From a virus, in IMG/VR virus record IMGVR_UViG_3300023178_000046, positions 1 to 64,000 of that record: a stretch of DNA of 64,000 bases; one strand, written 5' to 3'. This document shows positions 59,144-64,000 of this stretch, in pieces. Under the pieces are notes generated by a model, which saw only the letters and a list, made by a program, of their open reading frames with translations, ran no database searches and was not told the DNA's origin. The position numbers and the translations under genes were made by a program. Within the stretch, counting starts at the first letter, position 1. Each line of letters starts with the position of its first letter.

Positions 59144-60061
59144 CTAATTTTTGAGACTCGCTTCTTTTAGTAAGCCATAGTATTGATAGGAGCATTTTTT
59201 TTCATCTAGCTTCAAATCTGAAGCAAACGGATCGTTATGTATGTAAGCTCCTTTGTAGAACATTCCTGTGTGTGAGGAGGTAACACCAGCGTTGTGATAT
59301 ATAGAACAATGATCCCATCTTTTTATAGGATCTGTTGCCCAACAAAAGTCCATATCTGGATGTATTCTTGTCTCTATACCCCTCATCCAAGCCATCCATA
59401 ATGTAGCCCACATTTCGGCAGTCCAAACCTGTAACATGTGATAGTTAGGGTCTGCTTTCTTTTTAGCCTTCTCATATACATTTGTCATCTTGTAAAGCTT
59501 AACGCCCATACTGTAACAGTCGTACCAGAATTTTGCGTCTACATTTTTGACAATATATTGCGCTCCTCCAGAATTATCTTCATTTTTCTTGACAGTATCT
59601 TCATCAATGCCTGTTGTAATGAGCATAGTTTCTAAGGTATCCCTACCCTTAGACATAATATAATTATATCCTAAGTAGCTTTTAGTGTCGCTTAGATACC
59701 AGATATCGTCATTACATAAATGATCTAGACTAGGATTTTTAGTAAAAGCGATATCAGAATCATGAAAAAAAACGGAATCATTTCTCGTTTCAGGAAATTG
59801 CTCATAGTATCTAAATAACAAATAATGTTTTATGCTTGGTATGTAAGACTTATCAGGCCTACCATCTTTATACCTGTGTATAGATATACCAGGGTACTTG
59901 CCTTCTAAATGTGAAAACCATTGTTTAGGTTGGTTGGGTAAAACAGATGCCAATATATGAACATCTCTCATTTCTATGCCTGCTTTTTGAAAAGAATAAA
60001 GCATGACATCTAGTTGCCAAGAGAAATAATGATTCTCTGGTTGAGCACATATATATTTCAT
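59144..60061 (-). CDS. DxD glycosyltransferase (possibly hydroxyproline-type)
   Basis: In 305 aa, FFHDSDIAF (about 98-106) carries the DxD metal-binding motif after a Rossmann-like start (MKYICAQPENHYFSWQLDVMLYSF). DNSGGAQYIVKN and WTAEMWATLWMA (about 213-224) follow, then IYHNAGV...IHNDPF near the end. The WxxEMxx segment and final His/Asn pattern resemble, from memory, plant hydroxyproline O-arabinosyltransferase/peptidyl-serine galactosyltransferase enzymes, but this is weaker than the DxD call. It sits between two AP/TP proteins and has no signal peptide. Confidence 0.65.
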   Translation of the reverse strand: MKYICAQPENHYFSWQLDVMLYSFQKAGIEMRDVHILASVLPNQPKQWFSHLEGKYPGISIHRYKDGRPDKSYIPSIKHYLLFRYYEQFPETRNDSVFFHDSDIAFTKNPSLDHLCNDDIWYLSDTKSYLGYNYIMSKGRDTLETMLITTGIDEDTVKKNEDNSGGAQYIVKNVDAKFWYDCYSMGVKLYKMTNVYEKAKKKADPNYHMLQVWTAEMWATLWMAWMRGIETRIHPDMDFCWATDPIKRWDHCSIYHNAGVTSSHTGMFYKGAYIHNDPFASDLKLDEKKCSYQYYGLLKEASLKN

Positions 60062-60071
60062 TTTAATTCAA

Positions 60072-63000
60072 TTAACTACAAGGCGTACACATTGAAGAGA
60101 AGCTCGATCCACTCCAGTAACTATACTCATTATTCTTGGTATAGTATCCTGTTGATGCATAACCACTTGTATCTCCTGTGTAACAAGCACTAGCGACTTG
60201 ATATACTTTAGACGAACTACACCAGTTAGAATTATCAGTATAAACAACTACGTAACTTCCTTCACAAACGCTAGTTGAACTATAGTACACCCCATGAGCA
60301 TAACAAGGTGCGTTAGTAGGCGTTGGAGCTGTTGGCGCTGGAGTAGTTGGTGCTGGCGTTGGTGACGGTGCTGGCGTTTCTGTTGGCGCTGGTGTTGTCG
60401 GTGCAGGAGTTGTAGGTGCAGGTGTAGCACATGTTGTATCAACTCCGACAGTACAAGTTATAGTTGTTCCTGAGTTAGTCCAATATGGGTCGCTTACATA
60501 GAAAGATGCACTAACACTTGCAGTTCCGCTATTTGGCGTAGCACTAGTTGGACTATAAGAAACTAATGTTTGATCGCTAAATCTAGCTGATACATCAATT
60601 GCTCCTGAATTACAATCAAAGCTAGTTACAAACCAATATGAACCATGAGTACCACAACTGTATGTACTACAATTAGTTGTACATACTGGTGGTGGGTTTG
60701 TTGGTGTAGGAGCAACAGGAACTGGTGCATTAGTAGGTGTTGGAGCTACAGGTGGTGGTGATGTAGGCGCAGGGGTCGGATTAGGAGATGCTGCTGTTGG
60801 CGCTGGAGTTGTTGGAGCAGGGGTTGGAGCTGGTGTAGGCGCTACAGTAGGAGCAGGAGTTGGAATTGGAACGACCGCTTGTTCACAATAATACTTGTTT
60901 ACAACCCAAGAAACATTACCTTTCTCACAATAGTAATCATCTTCTCTCCACTCAATAACAGGGTCTTTTACATTTATTACATATAAATCATTATAAGGAT
61001 CATATCCTCCAATAACCTGAGAGTTAGCTGTGTCTCCAACATTTTCTCTGAACCAGTCCTTCATTCCATATTCAGAAATCTCTTCTAAACCATTACTATC
61101 CAGTCTAACAACAGTTCCTCTCTTACTGTCTGTGAAAAATATGTCATTATACCATTTAGCAAAAGAAGATGGCGATTTTGATATTCCATATTCTCCTATA
61201 TAAGGAACTTGTGTTCCTAATACATCTTCGGTTGAACCAACATTTCCAGTTCCGTCTGCATTATATAAAACAGACTTTTCGAACATAATTTTACTAACCT
61301 TGTTCTCTTGGAAAACAATCAGGTCTGTATCTCTTGAAGATATTTTTTCAATAGACCCATATTTATCATCTATATCCCTAAAGTTAGATAAAGACAAATT
61401 AAATTCGTTAAGTCCATTGTAATTTGTAGATTGCTCATATCGACCACCATATGTTAATGAGGCTATTCTCTTATTTTGACGATAGCCTTCGTAGCTAATC
61501 AAAGGTCTTGCATTGTGCAACAATTCTTTTGCGTTAAAAGCATCTTTGTACTTATAACTTTCTATGGGTCCACCCCAAGTAAATGCGTTGAAGAAATCTA
61601 AAGTAACTAAAGCTGCTCTTCCTTCTGCTTGATCTCTATCTCCATTTGAGCCCTTATGATATCCTTGCTCCGTTATATCATATGTTTCTCCTATTTCATG
61701 AAAAGTATCATCATTTAATACTTTAGGCTTTGTTTCAAAAACAAGTAGAGAATCTCCTCTATCCTTCAGAACCATATTCCAGCTAGCCTCACAAAATACA
61801 TTTGCCGACAAACCGTCAAGTATGCCTCCAAGCCAAGTGTGATCTCCTGATCCAATAAGATCTGCTAATCCTGCGTCTTGTGAATTTTGAGAATCTATGA
61901 TCATGCACAAGGGGTCAGATGCGTTGTTTGTCACCTGAAAAGTTCTCCCTAATTCAGTTCCTGTATCTGTGACAACACCTCTTCTCCATTTAATCTTAGA
62001 TTCAGGAATCTTTATGGTCATTTCTTCCTTCATCTGCTCATGCCAAAACTCCTCTATGTTTGGATAATATTTGCTTGAAAGAATGCTGGACGAAAATATA
62101 TTAAAATAATCCGATCTTCTTTCATTGAAAGTCAATCTCAACGTACTTCCTGGACCAACCTCTCTGTTATCTTCTGGGCCCACTAATACAACTTGAGCAA
62201 ACTTTTCTTCATCGTATGAGGTTATTGGGTTTCTAGCATTTACAGTCCATCTTTCACCTAAAGAATGACCTGTAGATGCGTTAAATGAAATTCCAAGTCC
62301 ATCTTGAAGCGAGTAACTTTGATTCATCAAAAGATTCTCTGTCCATGGTCCTGTTCCATTTTCATCGGTTACCCTCCATTTAAAAGTATCAGTCGTTCCA
62401 ATTGAATCAACCTCAATTTCGAATCTTTGATCCGTAGATCCACTAGGTGTTCCTGTAATAGACATGTCGTTCAAAGATGAGCCTGCAACCTGATAATAAA
62501 AAGGCCCTTCAAAATATCTTACTGTCTGTTCGTTTGTGATCCTATTGCTAAGCTGACCTGTTTTTCTTCTTGAGTTGTCCTCGTCTCTACTTGTTTTCTT
62601 AAAATAACCTGCATCACTAATGCTATATCCTGAAGGCTTTAACTTCATATAGGTTCCCTCTTCCTGCAAAATTTCACCTATACCAGCAGATCCTGAAGTA
62701 TCAAGAAAGTTTCTATCTTTTTGTCCAAACTCTAGAACTTTTGTTTCTACATAATTATCTTTTTTCCCTGATGTATCAGATTTTACAACAAGAAAATCAC
62801 CTTCTTTAAACTTATCCAAATCAGCCTTCTCTACCTTAACCCAAGCAAAATCAGAGTCAGTAAAAAATATTACAGGAGTTACTGTTTCATACTGGCTTTC
62901 ATTTTCTTTTAAGAATAATCTATAATGCTTTGCCCATTTAGGTGCAATATTTTTTATTGTTAATTGAAGTTTATTTTTTCTATCAGAATATCCAACTGGT

Positions 63001-64000
63001 ATTTTTACAGCATTATTTTCGCAAGTCATTACCGTAGACATTCTTCCATATTCATCGAGGTAAACAATGCCTGCCTCATAACTTCGGTTACTCTTTATTG
63101 TTCTAGTTGGGTTAGAGAAAGGAACAAACGTAGAGAGGTGGTTCAAAGTGAAATCGAAGTTTATCTCTTCATTATTCACGTCAACCATATCGTAGTTTTC
63201 CGTGTAGTTTGCGTAAATGAGCCTATTTCCAATAATATCTTGTGTTTCGGCTTTTAATGGGACATTGTCAAATAGCCTAGTGCTTTCGTCAGAAGGAAGC
63301 ACAGTATATATCTTGCTGTTTTTAAATGAAAAAGTATAGTCTGAGTTATCTGACAACTTTAACTTGCTTTTTTTAAAATTTTCTATCAAAAATATTCTTG
63401 ACGAATCAGACTCTCTAAAACACAAATCAATCGAAACAACATTAGAGCCTCCTGTCTCAAAAGTTACATTTGCTTGATTGTATTGGTTTTTCATTGACTC
63501 ATTAGTAGCCTCATCATAGTTGTAGAAAAACTCTCTTGCATCAAATGCATATTCACTGAAAGGCCCAAGGCTACTAACCTCGCCATCAAGATATTTGTAT
63601 CTGTAAGCAAACTGTATAAATTTATCAGTCAAGAAATTCTCTTCACTGTTTCCAGTATTCACCAATTCAATCTCAGGCTGCCTTATGGGAGGTTTTACGA
63701 TAACATTTATGTCGTCTTGTGTAAATCCGTTTTCAGAGTAAGTTTTTGCTCTTTGTATATTTATTTTTCTAGGTGGATTAAAGCCATCTGTCCAAAACAA
63801 AAAGTCCCTATCATTATCAGTGTCGTTAAGTATGTTTGCACTGTGTATTTTATTAAACCTTTGAAAATTTAGTACATTTTCACCTTCAGGTCTAGTGTCT
63901 GATAAAACAAAAGAGCTTGTTCCAGAAACATTATCGTATTCGCAAATATAAGAAGCAGAGGAAGTAACAACAAACCAATAAATTCTATTGTTTGCGTCAT
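60072..64000 (-). CDS. Tail hub/stabilisation-type protein with AP/TP-rich C-terminus, 5' end cut by window
   Basis: The frame is open to the window edge, so the true start is beyond 64000. The sequence includes FLFWTDGFNPPRKINIQRA, YRYKYLDGEVSSLGPFSEYAF and a long beta-rich part resembling large tail-stabilisation/hub proteins of Bacteroidota podoviruses. At about 1000 residues in, two linkers of APTPAPTTPAPT type separate Cys-rich modules (CTTNCSTYSCGTHGSYWF; CYAHGVYYSSTSVCEGSY). So an adhesin-like tail appears fused to a core tail protein. It is a candidate substrate for the oxygenase and glycosyltransferases. Confidence 0.65.
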   Translation of the reverse strand, partial: DANNRIYWFVVTSSASYICEYDNVSGTSSFVLSDTRPEGENVLNFQRFNKIHSANILNDTDNDRDFLFWTDGFNPPRKINIQRAKTYSENGFTQDDINVIVKPPIRQPEIELVNTGNSEENFLTDKFIQFAYRYKYLDGEVSSLGPFSEYAFDAREFFYNYDEATNESMKNQYNQANVTFETGGSNVVSIDLCFRESDSSRIFLIENFKKSKLKLSDNSDYTFSFKNSKIYTVLPSDESTRLFDNVPLKAETQDIIGNRLIYANYTENYDMVDVNNEEINFDFTLNHLSTFVPFSNPTRTIKSNRSYEAGIVYLDEYGRMSTVMTCENNAVKIPVGYSDRKNKLQLTIKNIAPKWAKHYRLFLKENESQYETVTPVIFFTDSDFAWVKVEKADLDKFKEGDFLVVKSDTSGKKDNYVETKVLEFGQKDRNFLDTSGSAGIGEILQEEGTYMKLKPSGYSISDAGYFKKTSRDEDNSRRKTGQLSNRITNEQTVRYFEGPFYYQVAGSSLNDMSITGTPSGSTDQRFEIEVDSIGTTDTFKWRVTDENGTGPWTENLLMNQSYSLQDGLGISFNASTGHSLGERWTVNARNPITSYDEEKFAQVVLVGPEDNREVGPGSTLRLTFNERRSDYFNIFSSSILSSKYYPNIEEFWHEQMKEEMTIKIPESKIKWRRGVVTDTGTELGRTFQVTNNASDPLCMIIDSQNSQDAGLADLIGSGDHTWLGGILDGLSANVFCEASWNMVLKDRGDSLLVFETKPKVLNDDTFHEIGETYDITEQGYHKGSNGDRDQAEGRAALVTLDFFNAFTWGGPIESYKYKDAFNAKELLHNARPLISYEGYRQNKRIASLTYGGRYEQSTNYNGLNEFNLSLSNFRDIDDKYGSIEKISSRDTDLIVFQENKVSKIMFEKSVLYNADGTGNVGSTEDVLGTQVPYIGEYGISKSPSSFAKWYNDIFFTDSKRGTVVRLDSNGLEEISEYGMKDWFRENVGDTANSQVIGGYDPYNDLYVINVKDPVIEWREDDYYCEKGNVSWVVNKYYCEQAVVPIPTPAPTVAPTPAPTPAPTTPAPTAASPNPTPAPTSPPPVAPTPTNAPVPVAPTPTNPPPVCTTNCSTYSCGTHGSYWFVTSFDCNSGAIDVSARFSDQTLVSYSPTSATPNSGTASVSASFYVSDPYWTNSGTTITCTVGVDTTCATPAPTTPAPTTPAPTETPAPSPTPAPTTPAPTAPTPTNAPCYAHGVYYSSTSVCEGSYVVVYTDNSNWCSSSKVYQVASACYTGDTSGYASTGYYTKNNEYSYWSGSSFSSMCTPCS
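60298..60430. repeat. AP/TP coding repeats, distal linker of tail protein
   Basis: Units of GGCGCTGGTGTTGTCGGTGCAGGAGTTGTA type (plus strand) encode APTTPAPT on the minus strand, with scattered codon changes. Confidence 0.65.
60690..60865. repeat. AP/TP coding repeats, proximal linker of tail protein
   Basis: The same kind of 12-18-nt units encode VAPTPAPT, NPTPAPTSPPP and VAPTPTN. They resemble the tracts at 20.1 kb and 58.6 kb. Confidence 0.65.

Noticed and set aside
1-64000. Diversity-generating retroelement driving fibre variation
   Set aside because: No reverse transcriptase and no template/variable repeat pair was seen near the fibres; repeats are linker repeats.

Overview
This window is most of a tailed-phage genome, almost certainly a podovirus infecting a member of the Bacteroidota. 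The structural set is podoviral: portal, terminase, a ladder of three internal-virion/ejection-type proteins, a tail-hub/stabilisation-type protein and many fibres, with no tape measure or contractile sheath. The host assignment rests on the AT-rich sequence, the lack of Shine-Dalgarno sites, and repeated TAnnTTTG elements (the Bacteroidota -7 promoter box) in front of operons. No integrase, repressor, tRNA or CRISPR array was seen, and a lytic lifestyle is likely. Terminase, portal and tail proteins recall those of crAss-like and other marine Bacteroidota podoviruses, but the capsid gene lies outside the window and the family is not settled.

Layout. Positions 1-27224 are almost all on the minus strand. 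Read in transcription order (right to left) they hold: a PD-(D/E)XK-type nuclease; GroEL and GroES; a run of eight small Lys/Arg-rich proteins; small membrane proteins; fibres; M15 endolysin and holin; more fibres; a tandem GroES-like protein; small and large terminase; portal; and a scaffold-like gene cut by the window edge. A 0.93-kb divergent intergenic region (27225-28150) follows, with a promoter-terminator pair that could make a very short RNA, a large inverted repeat and the first rightward promoter. Positions 28151-42064 are plus-strand early/replication genes: an early protein with its own terminator, a structured RNA candidate, an M20-type peptidase, ERF annealing protein with PD-(D/E)XK exonuclease and SSB, a DnaA domain IV-like protein, a replisome-organiser-like protein, primase-helicase, a MazG-like pyrophosphohydrolase, a metallophosphoesterase and a DUF1064-like nuclease. 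Positions 42053-64000 return to the minus strand: tail-hub-type protein (cut by the window edge), a glycosyltransferase, a fibre, a protein-modification operon, another fibre and three ejection proteins, the largest 2328 aa with a lysozyme-like domain.

Main point of interest. Four virion-type proteins contain long Ala-Pro/Thr-Pro/Val-Pro/Ser-Pro repeats. Between and beside them lie a double-domain prolyl-4-hydroxylase-like 2OG-Fe(II) oxygenase, a fusion of a fucosyltransferase-like domain with a Skp1-type (PF11397) GlcNAc-transferase-like domain, a GDP-mannose 3,5-epimerase, and a second DxD glycosyltransferase. Together these suggest a phage-encoded pathway that hydroxylates proline in fibre linkers and glycosylates it, resembling eukaryotic hydroxyproline glycosylation (plant AP/TP glycoproteins, Dictyostelium Skp1). 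This is an inference from gene content and motifs.
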